The notes: generated by a model not told the origin, from the letters alone. A stretch of 64,000 bases of DNA from Eunapius fragilis (GCA_963681505.1 OY811981.1:3834280-3898279), one strand, 5' to 3'. Counted from the stretch's first letter, positions 41,646 through 52,975 are shown. Numbers and translations are program-made.

Positions 41646-42549
41646 TGTCATAGTCGCCAATGACTCCCCTAAATTTTGACTCCCCAGTCATTCGCGCCTA
41701 GGCATATATGACTCCCGGTCATATATGCCTAGGCGTATTTGACTCCCCAGTCATTCACGCCTAGGCATATATGACTCCCCAGTCATTCATGCCTAGGCAT
41801 ATATGACTCCCCCCTGATAAAAGTGACTCCCCGGAGTTATTACAGCCTTAGACATAATTAACTCCCCGTCGATCTTGCCAAGGCGTACATGTACATGCAC
41901 GTATATGATACCTACACACGAAGTGCCAGGCATTGGAACAATAGGATGCAGCTTCACATTAGACTTTGAAAACTTATAATTAGCGTTAATTCTCTGACAC
42001 TTGTCGCAGTGTTGTACAAATATCCTAATATCTTCATTGATGTTTTTCCAGAAGAAACGACTGGATATTTATTGAATGGTTTTATCTCTGCCTAAGTGGC
42101 TTCCTACATGTACAAATACAGGTATAAAATTATCGTACCGGCTGAATAATATATACGTTCAGTTTTACCTTCAATCCCAGCATGGCATGACTCGAGAATG
42201 CGTCTTTTTTCGCCTTCAGTTCTAACACAAATCTTCCACCCTTCCCCATCACCTTCGCCTTTCTTTACTCTTTTGAAATAGAGCACTCCACAGTCGAACT
42301 TGCATGTCACCTTAGATTGGCCTTATCTCCCTTCGAAATTCCCTCAGGATATTGATTCCTACGCAGGTAATCCTCGACAACACTGAATTCGTCCATGTCC
42401 ATGCGAGCGAGCTTTCTCTCTTCAACAACTACACAGGCTTATGGAATTCACGTGGGGAGTCATATATGCCTAGGAGGAGTCATTTACACCTTAGGCGTAA
42501 ATGACCAGGGGAGTCATTTATGCCTGGGAGTCATTTATGCCTCTGACAC
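41646..42549 (-). mobile_element. Ginger-like DNA transposon remnant (fossil), 904 bp
   Basis: Ends TGTCA and TGACA are flanked by a 4-bp duplication CTGG (41642-41645 and 42550-42553), as in Ginger elements. Both ends carry subterminal tandem repeats built on GACTCCCCAGTCAT and GCCTAGGCATATAT. The interior, read on the minus strand, retains part of a Gypsy-type integrase zinc-binding region. The element is broken and much shorter than a full one. Its age is moderate, since its ends and target duplication remain clear. Confidence 0.7.
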
Positions 42550-42553
42550 TGGC

Positions 42554-42840
42554 ATTGAATTACGTGACAGGAAAATTAGAATAGACCCCTATGCATCTGT
42601 TAGTATATACAACAATGTGGTAGTTCCAAGCCACCCGATTAACTACGGGCCTGGGATTCAACTTTGTGCAGCAGACATTCCTCGCTTAATGTGACATAAT
42701 TTATATCTGAGGTCAGCGTGTAGCATATAGGTCAAAGTACACAATGCAGATCAACAGTGCATGGCACAATGAATCCGCTTAGCACTATTTAAATGAATTA
42801 GGATCAGGTGATTAGTACAGGCACAAATTAAGTGATCATC
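42554..42840. other. Intergenic, nothing recognised
   Basis: Sequence between the Ginger remnant and the decarboxylase locus. It should hold the decarboxylase promoter or an upstream exon. The sequence TAGTACAG near 42813 could be a splice acceptor. Confidence 0.3.
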
Positions 42841-42845
42841 TCACC

Positions 42846-43022
42846 GTGGACCCCAGCCTGCCGTATGGACCGGAGCGCCATGCTTGGAAGGATTCAGTCA
42901 GCCGCTATGCCATAAACCCAAAATTCGATCCTAGTAAAGACCCGCCCGTCCGCAGATACCTAGTGAGGCCACCTTCTGGAGACCCTGTAGACGTGTATCC
43001 CACAATAGCGGGCGAGCTAGCC
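42846..43022 (+). CDS. Probable N-terminal exon of the PLP decarboxylase
   Basis: An open frame of about 60 codons contains VSRYAINPKFDPSKDPPVRR, YLVRPPSGDP and TIAGELAR, and ends at CCAG/GTGACC, a usable donor. Its position 50 bp upstream and its composition match the decarboxylase that follows. There is no ATG in frame after the nearest stop, so translation must begin further upstream or at a spliced exon. None of the obvious acceptors at 43051-43065 joins it in phase to the main frame at 43075. Confidence 0.5.
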
Positions 43023-43074
43023 AGGTGACCATCAGTCGTTTCAGTCAAAGTATCAAGTCCCTTCTACTTGACTA

Positions 43075-44673
43075 ATGGAAACGCAAGTTACCGAGGCCAA
43101 TGTAAAAGCTTTGGAAAGGAATCGAAAGTTTCAAGATAGCTTCATTGGCTACCAGACAAACACTACCTTCAATTACAGTTACCTGAATGGTTTTCTTTCG
43201 TTGCACACCAACAACATTGGAGACCCCTACGTCGAAAGTAATTGCCAAACTAATACGCGATGGATTGAGCGCAACGTGCTTGACTACTACGCGTCCTTGT
43301 GGAACATCGACTGGCCTCATGCCGGCTGGGCTGGACCGAAAGGCGTAAGCTACTGGGGCTACTGCCTGACGATGGGATCTACCGAGGGAAACATGTACGC
43401 GCTCTGGAACGCACGTGATTACCTGACGGGCAAGGAGCTCGAAATAGACGTACCTACGGGCCCGCCCAACGGCATGCCTTCGCGAAGCCCTTCGTGTGTA
43501 ATGGTACAGGCCGAACTGAAGGACAAAGACAAGCAATCGACAGCCGAGATCCCCATCGTATTTTACTCCGCGGATGCTCATTACTCACTCGCAAAAACAG
43601 TCGCCCTTGAACAAATTCAAACCTTCTACCAAGCAGGGACTAGACTGTACCCTGGTCAGTGCCCACTTGAGGGAGATTGGCCCTATGAAGTTCCAACGAC
43701 AAATGGCACTGTACACATCGTAAAGCTGAAGAAACTGGTAACATTCTTTACTGCTAAGGGGCATCCTGCCATCGTAGTGTTCAACTATGGTTCCACATTC
43801 AAGGGTGCATATGATGATGTTGAAACAGCCGGCAGAGAGATAATGGAGGAGCTAGAGAGCAATCAAGGTGGTCTATACAACCATTTCTACGTTCACTATG
43901 AAGATCAGCCTCCAAAAGTTGTCAAACGCCTCAAAGTATGGATCCACGTGGATGGTGCCCTGGCTGCATCTTATATGCCCTTCCTCGAGATGGCCTACAA
44001 GCACGGCAAGACAGACAAGATGGGTCCGATCTTTGATTTCAGGCTCCCCTTTGTCTGCTCCATCAACACCAGTGGCCACAAGTGGATGGGCTCCCCTTGG
44101 GCCTGTGGCATCTTCATGACACGCAGCAAGCTTGTCCTCAAGCCGCCGTCCAACCCTCACTACGTCGGGTCTCCCGATACCACCTTTGCAGGGTCCCGCA
44201 ACGCCTTATCGCCAGTCATCCTGTGGAACTACATTAGCACGCACTCGTACGACAGTCAGGTGGAAGGGGTGCTTAGGTGCTTTGACCGCGTGCAGTACAT
44301 TCAAGCTGAGCTTCTTAAGCTGGAGAAGGAGCACGGGAACTTGTTTGTCGAGAGAACAGACCTTGCCCTCACCATTCGGTTCAAAAGACCCAACGACAGA
44401 ATCGTACAGAAGTACTCGCTGGGCACGGAGACAGTGAGGGAGTATGACGGCAATGGCGAGCTGGTTGCAGTCCGCGTCTATGCTCACATGTTTGTCATGC
44501 AGTCAACTACTGAGAAGCACATGGCAGACTTCCTGAAGGATCTGAGGACGGACCCTGAACCTTTCCCCGCTCAGCCTGCTGTAAGCGCGCTGGCATTGCC
44601 GCGCCAATCTCTGGGAAGGCTTCGGTCAAAGCCATTAATGAATGTGCCAACTGGTGGGCATGGCTTTTTCTAA
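43075..44673 (+). CDS. PLP-dependent group II decarboxylase (histidine/serine decarboxylase-like)
   Basis: A single uninterrupted 532-codon frame is read from METQVTEANV. Group II decarboxylases use pyridoxal phosphate to remove CO2 from an amino acid; the substrate cannot be read from sequence. Visible landmarks are GSTEGNMYALWNARDYL (about residues 102-118), YSADAHYSLAK (His 169, stacks on PLP), HVDGAL (Asp 293) and TSGHKWMG with the PLP lysine at residue 336. GSRNALSP follows. The type with GSTEGNMY and SGHKWMG resembles bacterial and plant histidine/serine decarboxylases more than animal DDC/HDC. The Pro-rich C-terminal 60 residues are not typical of the family. The gene is GC-richer than its surroundings and has no intron in the main body. 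Confidence 0.88.
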   Translation: METQVTEANVKALERNRKFQDSFIGYQTNTTFNYSYLNGFLSLHTNNIGDPYVESNCQTNTRWIERNVLDYYASLWNIDWPHAGWAGPKGVSYWGYCLTMGSTEGNMYALWNARDYLTGKELEIDVPTGPPNGMPSRSPSCVMVQAELKDKDKQSTAEIPIVFYSADAHYSLAKTVALEQIQTFYQAGTRLYPGQCPLEGDWPYEVPTTNGTVHIVKLKKLVTFFTAKGHPAIVVFNYGSTFKGAYDDVETAGREIMEELESNQGGLYNHFYVHYEDQPPKVVKRLKVWIHVDGALAASYMPFLEMAYKHGKTDKMGPIFDFRLPFVCSINTSGHKWMGSPWACGIFMTRSKLVLKPPSNPHYVGSPDTTFAGSRNALSPVILWNYISTHSYDSQVEGVLRCFDRVQYIQAELLKLEKEHGNLFVERTDLALTIRFKRPNDRIVQKYSLGTETVREYDGNGELVAVRVYAHMFVMQSTTEKHMADFLKDLRTDPEPFPAQPAVSALALPRQSLGRLRSKPLMNVPTGGHGFF

Positions 44674-45361
44674 ACAAACAGATAGCCGGACTCTATATTA
44701 TTTTGCTATTATTAGTAGTGAATAGCCACATATAATACGTATCTAAAAAAAAAGTGTGATCATGGCACCTCAATTTCATGACACAAATGTCAACGAAAAT
44801 TTCCTCATGGCGAGCATGCGGCTTTGACACATCGAGGCCATAGATAAGAGGGTGCTTGGGCTCCCCCAAAAATTTCTGTAACGTTCAATATTAAAAGTGC
44901 AATCACGTGCATGTAATATTAGATATGAATTAATTTACACCTCAATGACATTCAGACTTATTGCATGAGTATTGAGCTCCCCCAAAACTATAAAAGTTAT
45001 CTACGGCCCTGCACATGGTTTTTTGGTCCCTTGTCACCAGCACATACAAGACTGGTGCTCTCATTATTTTTTAAGGTGCCATCTGCAAGCTTAGTAGTTA
45101 CCAGAATTTAAACAATTGCTTCTGCCCTCAGCCTGTATGCAGCTGGCTTTCCACTTGGAAATACTCCAAACACAACATCCCACTCAGAAAATGTTTCTGT
45201 TGCTCTCTAATATAATTGCTTCACCTTACTTTTCAGTTACCATCAGCATGCTCACATTGATGTGCCACTTCGGTTGAGCTGCATCCAGTGAGGAGCAGGG
45301 TTTTACTTGTACTCACGTGATGTGTAACGCAGTATAGATGATAGCTTTGTGACTATCTCAT
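44674..45361. other. Intergenic, nothing recognised
   Basis: This is the 3' flank of the decarboxylase. A weak direct duplication of GAGCTCCCCCAAAA/GGGCTCCCCCAAAA at 44858-44986 is the only structure seen. Confidence 0.4.
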
Positions 45362-46056
45362 TAGTCTCGTACCCAGACCACATCGCAGCTGCGGATGGAT
45401 TACATCCCCCGCTACGCGATTAGTGGGTCTGGTGTCCTCCTGTACCAATTTCTGTCCAGCGATACGAGTGATAATATAGTACGTCGGGAGGAATGTAATC
45501 ACAGACGCATGAACTCATTACCAGACGCCAAGAATTCAATTAGCGAATTTAAATGGATGGCAAACCCTTTCGCAAAAGATTAGCAGCACTGGACCCCCCC
45601 CCCCCCCCCCAACTATAGAAAGCAGTCTCGCCCTGGCCTTCCACGTAAAAGTACAGATGGTCGAATCGAACCTTTAGATGGCCTGCTGAGAAAGGGGAAA
45701 TTTCGGGTTCGTTTTCTTTCCTTCCACACCTTGAGAGCCGTTCGATCATCAAATGCCCGAAGTAGAACGCGCGACATGGCACGCGCAAACACACAAATCT
45801 CAGGCCAACCGCCGAGTATGTCTACGGTAACTCAGAAATATTTCGTCATGGCTGTTATACCATATACGTTCACCCGCTGACTGAATCGCTTGTGTATCAT
45901 GCCATCGCATCACAAATAACTTCATTGAATAACTCGATCATATGCAATTAGCGCATACCTCAAATATGATTGGTCCCCCGGACAGAAATTTGTACAGACC
46001 CACTACTCGCGTAGTAATCCATCAGCAGCTGCGACGTGGGTCTGGGTACGAGACTA
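45362..46056. mobile_element. Mutator-like element, 695 bp, non-autonomous
   Basis: It starts TAGTCTCGTACCCAGACC and ends with the complement. The inverted ends extend about 110 bp (through GCAGCTGCGGATGGATTAC, TAGTGGGTCTG and AATTTCTGTCC). It is flanked by a 9-bp duplication, CTATCTCAT on the left and CTATCTTAT on the right (8 of 9). The interior has a poly-C tract (45594-45610) and no coding region. Its right end stops 24 bp before the start codon of the rhodanese gene. Confidence 0.85.
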
Positions 46057-46079
46057 CTATCTTATCGGTGTATCATAGA

Positions 46080-46532
46080 ATGAACTATGAGTATCCGCAG
46101 CCTTCCACCAAGCCGTGCAGTCTGGCTAGCCTCCTGAGCGAAGCACGCTCGTCACTGGTCAGACTTACTCCACAGCAGCTTAACGAAGCACAGCGGTCTG
46201 GGGACGCCCTGGTCCTCGATACGCGCACTCCGACAGACCGCGCCCTATACAGATGTATCCCCGGCTCCATCCATACCCCTCGGACCGTGCTGGAGTGGCG
46301 TGTGGCGATGGACGCGCCCCTCCGCCTCGAGCAGATCACGTGCTACGACCAGCTTCTCGTGGTCGTATGCAACGAAGGATACTCTTCGAGTCTCGCTGCC
46401 GCTACGCTCCAAAGACTTGGTTTTCGGCGCGCCACGGATCTGATTGGCGGCGTGATGGGATGGAAAGCTGCCGGCCTACCGGTAGTAGACCCCGTGAATG
46501 ATGAAGTGGGCGTGCAAACGTCATGCAGATGA
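46080..46532 (+). CDS. Rhodanese-domain protein, 150 aa
   Basis: A single-exon frame. The rhodanese fold is shown by LVLDTRTPTDRALYRCIPGS (about residues 43-62) and the active-site loop VVCNEGYSSS with catalytic-type Cys near residue 99, followed by LGFRRATDLIGGVMGW, the usual C-terminal landmark. Such single-domain proteins transfer sulfur from thiosulfate or persulfides, or act as phosphatase-like regulators. I start it at ATG 46080 because the 46 codons upstream in frame lie inside the Mutator-like element. The open frame lacks introns, like its decarboxylase and dipeptidase neighbours. Confidence 0.82.
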   Translation: MNYEYPQPSTKPCSLASLLSEARSSLVRLTPQQLNEAQRSGDALVLDTRTPTDRALYRCIPGSIHTPRTVLEWRVAMDAPLRLEQITCYDQLLVVVCNEGYSSSLAAATLQRLGFRRATDLIGGVMGWKAAGLPVVDPVNDEVGVQTSCR

Positions 46533-46689
46533 TTCGTATTAGTTATGAACATAACTGTTATTAGTTTTGCTAATTAAAATTAATTGAGATCTACAATTGT
46601 ATGCAATGATATCTTTTTGCCAATGAAAATTGATGTGAATCACAATAAAGAACTCCAATAAATTATTATGAGAGCTTTGCATGTGGCAG

Positions 46690-49371
46690 CTACGTAGCAG
46701 TTCCCAGCACCCTACTGTTCCAGCCTGGGGCTGGCTGGGGGTAGTCAGGAAGGTCAGCTGCAGCTCTCAGCGTCGGGAACTCCTCTTTGTCACGTAAATT
46801 CCTGCCCATCCCCGAGGTCCACACTCCACCCCTCTGTACCTGGGACATGCCGGGGGGAGCCCTGGGCTTTGGTTTGTGGCTCGCACCACTGCCAGCAGCC
46901 CCAGTTCTCTGGAATATCATCAGTAACTCCTTCTGCTTCGATTCATTTGGAAGTGTCCCGGCTAGCTCGGGACCTAAAGTGTTCCACGCGCTTCTACCCA
47001 GCAGCCCCAAACTTTTGGTATGGTACTCTTGCGCCTCCATTTGCCCACTGGCGTACAAGCGAGATAGCGTTTTGAATTTCTCATAGTCGTCTCTGTTCTC
47101 AAACGATGCCTGAACTCTGCTAATTACAGATGTCAAGGTGGACTTGGCAGACAGCTGGACAAATCCTGGAGGAGCTGAAGTGTTTCTACTCTTGGCCTCC
47201 GTCGATGGACCTGACGTCGCCAGCGAAGGCCACTCACCTTGCACAGGTGTGACAGATTGGTGGGACGTTTTCCAGTTGTCTGGAATAGCTGTTGCAGCCG
47301 CTTGTGTGGTTCTGTCACTGTCTTGTGGCGCTCCAAGCACAACCTCTTGAAGCGAGGGCATACCCTCCTGCGTGCATGCAACATGCTCAAACCCAGGAGG
47401 TTTTCGCATTTTGGAGGTGTTTGAAGTGGACTTCGTGTCGTCCTCGTCGCCACCCACTTCCCCAGTAGCTACCCTCGCAGACGGGACACCTTCGTGAGAC
47501 CGCTGGGGTGTGCTGCCCTCCTCGGGCTTACCACCCGACGAATGACTCATCTTCTTATCTGCCGCCACCACATGGGGAGGGTCCTTCTGAGGAGGGTCCT
47601 TTCTCCTCCGCTCATTGCCAGACGCGTGCTTCCTACCGGAGGTCTTGGAGGTGGTACCCTGGTCTTTGACCTTTGCACCCTCGTTTCCTTCCCTCAGTGT
47701 GGGGGATAGTCTCTTGCTTGACATGGGTTCCTCATTCGCGGTGTGGCGTGAGGCGTGAATAGCAGCTGACAGTTCAGTTTCTTCACGTTCCCTGGGAATT
47801 GAACGTAACACATATGTATTCTTGGTACTCCGACCTCAGCCCACCAAAAATACAATCATAGCCCCACAAAAAAACGGTTAAAAAAGTATTGAACATTTTA
47901 AAACTTAAAAATAAAAAATTAATCATCATGAAAAGGGACCCAACCTAATGCATGTCTTTTTTATTTTTAAATCAAACTGTTCAGGTCCTCTACAACTTCT
48001 TTCAGAAATTGGTCTATGGAGTCACAATAAATTTGTTTACATTTCAGTTGTGATCATCAACTTTGATGGAAAATTCCATCCCTTTTGGTGGCGATGATTC
48101 CATATGTGGACCACAAGTACAAACTTGGAAGATATGGAGCAAGTGAGAAGCTCAACTGAGATATCACCACAAGCCACCTTATGAACAGTACTACAGCATG
48201 CTCACTAAGCACACATGGACAGGCTTCCACGTATCATGTACTAACTTCTACACTGGAAATTCTTGGTAGGTTGTCAGTAACTTACTGGACAAAACACACA
48301 CATTCATGTAGACACACAAGCATGTACATTACGGACACACACACACACACATGTACACGCACACAAATGTGCATGTACACAAATACACACACACGTGCAC
48401 ATACACACATTTACACATATGCATGCACACACATAAATTCCCCCCCCCCCCCCCCCTCCCCCCCCTCTTACCTCTCTTCAGCTCGACTCCTCGGCGGTCC
48501 TCGCAGGCCACTCCCATCTTCCCTCTCCCCGCCACCACCCCCCCTCCTGCTGTTGTACGTGAACCCGACCTCAATCTGCCTCAGCTGCTTGGCCTCCGCC
48601 TTGCTCAGCCCGCTGCTGTGCTCGGCAGCCCTGTGGGCCTGGAGGTCTATCTTGGTGGCAAAGACGGAGGTGGCCTTGGCGTGCCGACACCCGCCCTCCT
48701 CACACAGGAAGTGCTCCGCCTTGAAGTGCTGTCGGAGGCCCTGGAAGTCGGCATAGTAGTTCTGCCCCCTACCCAGTCCCTCGCACACGTGGCACCACTG
48801 GTGGACGGTGCGCAGGTGGTGGAGGAGGGCGTCGTTGTCGAGGAAACGGTCGTCACAGAACTGGCAGAGCGGGTGGCCCTTGTGGGAGGAGTCCTCGGGG
48901 TCCCCGTCCCGGCGGTGGGTGATCAGGTCGTGGCGGGTGTAAGCCTTCTGCTCGCTGGGGAATAGCTTGAGGTTATCCACGCAGATGTCGCAGTAGTACA
49001 GACCGTGCGTCCGTCGGACGTGGTCTCGGAGCTCGTCGAAGGTCCTGAAGGGGACGAGGTCGCGGCACTTCGTGCAGCGGTGGCTCCGCACGTCGTTGTA
49101 CGCGTCTCTGAGGGCCGCTGTTTGGAACGCAAAGCCGTACTTTCGGTCGCCGACGCGCTGTTCGCCTTGAGAGAGAACAGCGAAGGGCTTCACTTCCGTT
49201 GCGACGACAACCTGTTGGGACAATTGGCAAACAATGGCCGTAACATGGCATGGCGTGGGGCGCGGCAATGTGGCCATTTTGTGGCCAATTCAATAGCCGT
49301 ATAGAGACAGTAAACAGACGCGCACTATAAGTTGTGACAATATGTCAGCGAAATCACACACTTCTCTCTCT

Positions 49372-49413
<42 letters not shown>

Positions 49414-49622
49414 CCACCACCATCACCACCACCACCACACCACACCACACCCCACAGATGTACCTGCTTTAAGTCAACTCGACACACGGGACACGCTGTC
49501 TGTTCGCACAACACCCTAAGGCGGGCAGAACAGGTTAGACAAATCGGGTGATCACAGATTCCTATCGACCAAGTTGAGGATTCGTGACAGCAAACAACAC
49601 ATTGGGCGACTGACGATGCCAT
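46690..49622 (-). CDS. ZNF598: ZNF598/Hel2-type E3 ubiquitin ligase, 3 coding exons, about 666 aa
   Basis: Exons 49464-49622, 48472-49211 and 46690-47791 join in phase (2001 bases). ZNF598 marks collided ribosomes by ubiquitinating 40S proteins. The RING finger is at residues about 8-49 (CVVCC, CDHPICLTC, CPVC). A series of C2H2-type fingers follows (CTKCRDLVPF, YYCDICVDNL, CQFCDDRFLDNDALLHHLRTVH, CHVCEGLG, LCEEGGCRHA..F.T.IDLQAH), in the family order. The last exon is low complexity, with PPGF twice and PPGM once, resembling the PPPG-type motifs by which ZNF598 binds GIGYF proteins. A conserved C-terminal stretch (RVQASFENRDDYEKFKTL, FPTLRAAADL) ends it. It is shorter than the human protein (about 900 aa). 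Intron 1 holds an AC/CAC microsatellite and intron 2 an AC and a poly-C tract. Confidence 0.95.
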
Positions 49623-50157
49623 TTATGAACCAGGCTATTACGCTCTATTAGCTGATGTTACGCTTTCAATCGTCTTTTTGTACCTTAACGCTCCTTGCCA
49701 AACGTTGCGCAATATATAGAATTATGACGTCATGACGCCATATCGTTATCTGATAAGCTATTAATAATTTAGTACTCTGCGAGAAGTACGAATTGGGATG
49801 AACCTCAGAGAGTGAAGCTATGTATTGAAATATCTTACTCCTCATTAGCCTGGGAGTACTGCAACACACTAGTTAATACTAGTAATAGGCCAAATCTCTG
49901 GCATTATGTATATATGAAATACGCTGAATTTATATTGACACACCCTCTGCGCCCCACAATCTTATTCCTTCGCGGGTCAGGTACCCAAAAGGGGAGGGCA
50001 TTATCAATTTGCAAGCTATAAGCTACATGCAGTAATCTTTTTTTTTTTTTAAAAGATTTACTATCGGGAACGTGCGGAAGCTGCGGTATAATTAAGTCAT
50101 TGCCTAGGGATCCCAAGCGATAAAACGCCCTACAGTCAGGGGCGTCGTGGTAGGGGG
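49623..50157. promoter_or_regulatory. ZNF598 upstream region
   Basis: This is non-coding sequence upstream of the minus-strand ZNF598 start. It should contain its promoter, but no core motif can be named. No other gene is seen. Confidence 0.3.
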
Positions 50158-50215
50158 TAGTCTCGTGCCCAAACCCAGATTCCCAACAGCTGCGGATGGA
50201 TTAGATCATCGGTGG
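50158..50215. mobile_element. Single end of the TAGTCTCG Mutator-like MITE family
   Basis: TAGTCTCGTGCCCAAACCC and CAGCTGCGGATGGATTA match the left end of the 45362 element. No right end is found nearby, so this is a truncated copy. Confidence 0.65.
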
Positions 50216-50415
50216 AAAGTGGGAATGTATTTTCCAGCCAGTACTATTGCATCTTCCAGAGTTGAATAGCTATCCTGATTTTCAGGATGTGAATCAGGAT
50301 ACAGTAATAGTGAACTTAAGTAAGAAATTTGTCTTGAATGTCTGAACATAAAATAAAGGACCAAATACTAGTGTTTCTTGAACATGAGCTTCTAAAACCT
50401 ACTGTAATGGATAAT

Positions 50416-51396
50416 CAGTGTTGCCGCGAAATACTTTTTCTATTTAATCGTCTATTTCGCGATATATCGCGAAATGAGGATTTAATCGCGATATTTATAT
50501 CGCGATATATTATTATTATTTATTATCAATTATAATTAGTTATTCATTGTTGTGGTAACTAATTATGGCTACCAAAGTGAACGCAAAACCCGCACTTGAT
50601 GCTACAAAAGATGAATTCGTTTGTGTTGATCGCAAAGTGTATAAAAGCAGTGTCTGGCAAATCTTCGGATGGCACAAGAAAGCAATCGGTTCTTGCTGGG
50701 TTGTTTGTAACATTTGCTATGGATGGGTGTTAAGACACGGGAAAAATACCTCGAACATGTGGTACCACATCAAATCCGTGTATGGAATAAAGGCAATGTT
50801 GCAAGGGTGAGTGTATATGGTATAATAGACTTGCAGTTGTACTGTGGATACGTTTTTATGTGTACAGCTGCAAGAAGGAGGAAATGGGCAGCAGCTGCAG
50901 CACAAACACTGCCAGTGCAACCATTAGTGTCAAAGGTGCTGGAAGCATGGACAAGTTTGTGCAGCCTGTAACTGTGATGAAAGGGGAGAAGCTTGACAGA
51001 GCTAATGAGCTGCTGGTTAACGCTTTAACGGCTAATTTGCTGCCATCAGCTCTACTGGACAGCCCAGAGTTTAGAGATCTTCTCGGGTTCATATCTAGTG
51101 GATCATACATCCCTCCTCATAGAACCAAGGTTACTGAGCTGATTGATCATCGGTACCAGAACATGGCGTTTTTACCATATATCCCCGGCATCCTTGATTT
51201 TAACCCTTGATTTCTTTTAATTTACCCGTATTTGGCCGTTTAACTGTGCTGATTCTCGTAAATATGTATAGTAAAAATCGCCGCGAAATGAATAAATATT
51301 AATCGCGATATATCGCGTTTCGCGATATATCGCGTTTCGCGATATAAAGATTTAATCGCGATATATCGCATTTCGTGATATATCGCGGCAACACTG
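50416..51396 (+). mobile_element. Short hAT element, 981 bp
   Basis: Inverted ends CAGTGTTGCCGCGA and TCGCGGCAACACTG are flanked by an 8-bp duplication, TGGATAAT (50408-50415) and TAGATAAT (51397-51404), 7 of 8 matching. Both are hallmarks of hAT transposons. The subterminal regions are packed with CGCGATATATCGCG motifs in both orientations. It encodes only the N-terminal part of a hAT transposase. Confidence 0.9.
50565..51210 (+). CDS. BED-finger protein, truncated hAT transposase, about 194 aa
   Basis: Exons 50565-50806 and 50868-51210 join in phase. The N-terminal BED zinc finger shows SSVWQIFGW, CNIC and NTSNMWYHIKSVYG, in which the last zinc ligand is Tyr-Gly rather than the usual His. 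Next comes a Ser/Thr linker and the hAT segment KLDRANELLVNALTANLLP with LDSPEFRDLL and SYIPPHRTKVTELI. A stop follows where the catalytic domain should begin, so it cannot transpose by itself. It could bind the element's ends and act as a repressor, but this is inference. Confidence 0.75.
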
Positions 51397-51404
51397 TAGA
51401 TAAT

Positions 51405-52440
51405 GACGATGAGGAAATGAACATTTGATGACACAAGCAGTTAAGTATGTAAACAATGGCAAGATCAATCATTCATGAATATGCATCAAGCAAATATCAC
51501 GGCAGGTGTGGTATGGCAGACAATGAAATACATCACCTACTCCATAATTAAGACCACTACCAATATCAATTCAATGCGTTCGTGTAATACTCAAGAATTT
51601 AGAGGTATATATGAGCGTATGTATTTGTGAAATTGTACTGAGTATTTCACACCTACATACCATTTGACAAGATTCATCTCTGGACCCTGTCATGACTGGA
51701 GAAACGAACTGGAAAAGTGTTTACACTACTATAACTGGACAAATCCTGACACCCGGTGATCATATAAAAATTATTGCTGATGCATGCCCTGTTAATTTTC
51801 TTTATCCTCTGACAAGGACATACAAACTTAATGTCTAATGTCCTGGGCGTACTCCGCGTATACCATGCATCATTGCACAGAATAACATACGCCTATACGT
51901 ATAAGAGATGCAGTTGCAGAACTACAATGCAGTGTGTGATGGAGCACCTTATCAACATCATGTCACAAGATGTGGCAGCAATACCACAATCAACGAAGAT
52001 TGGAACTATACCTATCATTATGCTTGACACGGCATTAAAAACTCTTGTAAATTCGGCAGCGATATTTGACAATCTGTAACGCCATCATTTCAGCCGGCCG
52101 CACTTAGTCTATATGCTATCTAGGTAGTCTTAACCCTCCGCTACCTAATCACGCTTAGCTTTTTCCTAGGAAAATTGGCAGTGGTCCACTGTTCAGTTCT
52201 TTGTGGAGGATGTCCAATTGAGGTACTCGGCTTGCGAGCGCTATAGCTAGCGGGCGCTACAGAGCTGTGGAAAAAATTTATATGATGGATAAATGGTATG
52301 TCTATACTACAATGGCTGTTACATGTCGGTGCAACAAGTACAGTCCTTATATGCTCGAAAATACGAAGTGCTTGGTTAGGTAATATGATGCATGATGTCA
52401 TCGTTTCAATATTTTATTCTTATTGAATGGGCTGCAAACA
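51405..52440. other. No gene seen
   Basis: Unique AT-rich sequence without recognisable ORF, RNA gene or repeat. The 82-codon frame at 51831 has no domain. Confidence 0.5.
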
Positions 52441-52471
52441 ACCGTGCCAGAGGGCGGCATTTCATATCAAT

Positions 52472-52488
52472 TGGAGGGGGGGGGGCCG

Positions 52489-52522
<34 letters not shown>
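52472..52522. repeat. Poly-G/poly-C tract
   Basis: A run of G followed by GCCGCC and about 30 C. It is low complexity with no function implied. Confidence 0.9.
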
Positions 52523-52523
<1 letters not shown>

Positions 52524-52639
52524 GCCTATGCTGGATCCGGGGCTGCTGCTAGATGCTTTGCCTTGGACGTGTAGACTGTTTAGATTAGGTAGTTATAATA
52601 TTATATAATTCATGTTTTTGTGTATGATATTAATGTGTA

Positions 52640-52975
52640 CTATATTGAACATAAATGTAATAGGTGATCATGCATGAGTCAAGCCACCAAGCTGGGGCGG
52701 CAGCCCTTGCAGCAGAGGCCCGTAAGCTACACTCCAATGGACCCAAATGCCAGGAGTTAGGTTGGTCCTGCATTCCATTGGCAGTCGAGACATATGGAAA
52801 TTGGGGCAAAGAGGCCCATGTTACCATTTCAAGGCTGGCATCTCACTTGGCCATTCACCAGTCTTCCCCCAAGGGCGATTGAATACTGCATGCCCTGATC
52901 CAATCCATTGCCAGAGCCATCCTGGCAAGAGAGCACTTACCCTCCCAACTTCTTATGTTTGTATTTGGTGTTTTG
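52640..52975 (+). mobile_element. 3' tail of a LINE-type reverse-transcriptase ORF (fragment)
   Basis: The frame from 52664 reads through LHSNGPKCQELGWSCIPLAV and ETYGNWGKEAH, then SRLASHLAI. After one stop or shift near 52880 it continues with a segment like IQSIARAILAREHLPSQLL. This C-terminal signature is common in LINE ORF2 proteins of corals and sponges as I recall them; the clade is not assigned. No upstream RT domain is present, so the copy is 5'-truncated. Confidence 0.55.

Noticed and set aside
45942-46079. 46-codon N-terminal extension of the rhodanese ORF
   Set aside because: It lies within the Mutator-like element and has no family similarity; ATG 46080 gives a normal domain length.
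47494-47709. Plus-strand ORFs across ZNF598
   Set aside because: They are antisense shadows of a GC-rich coding exon.
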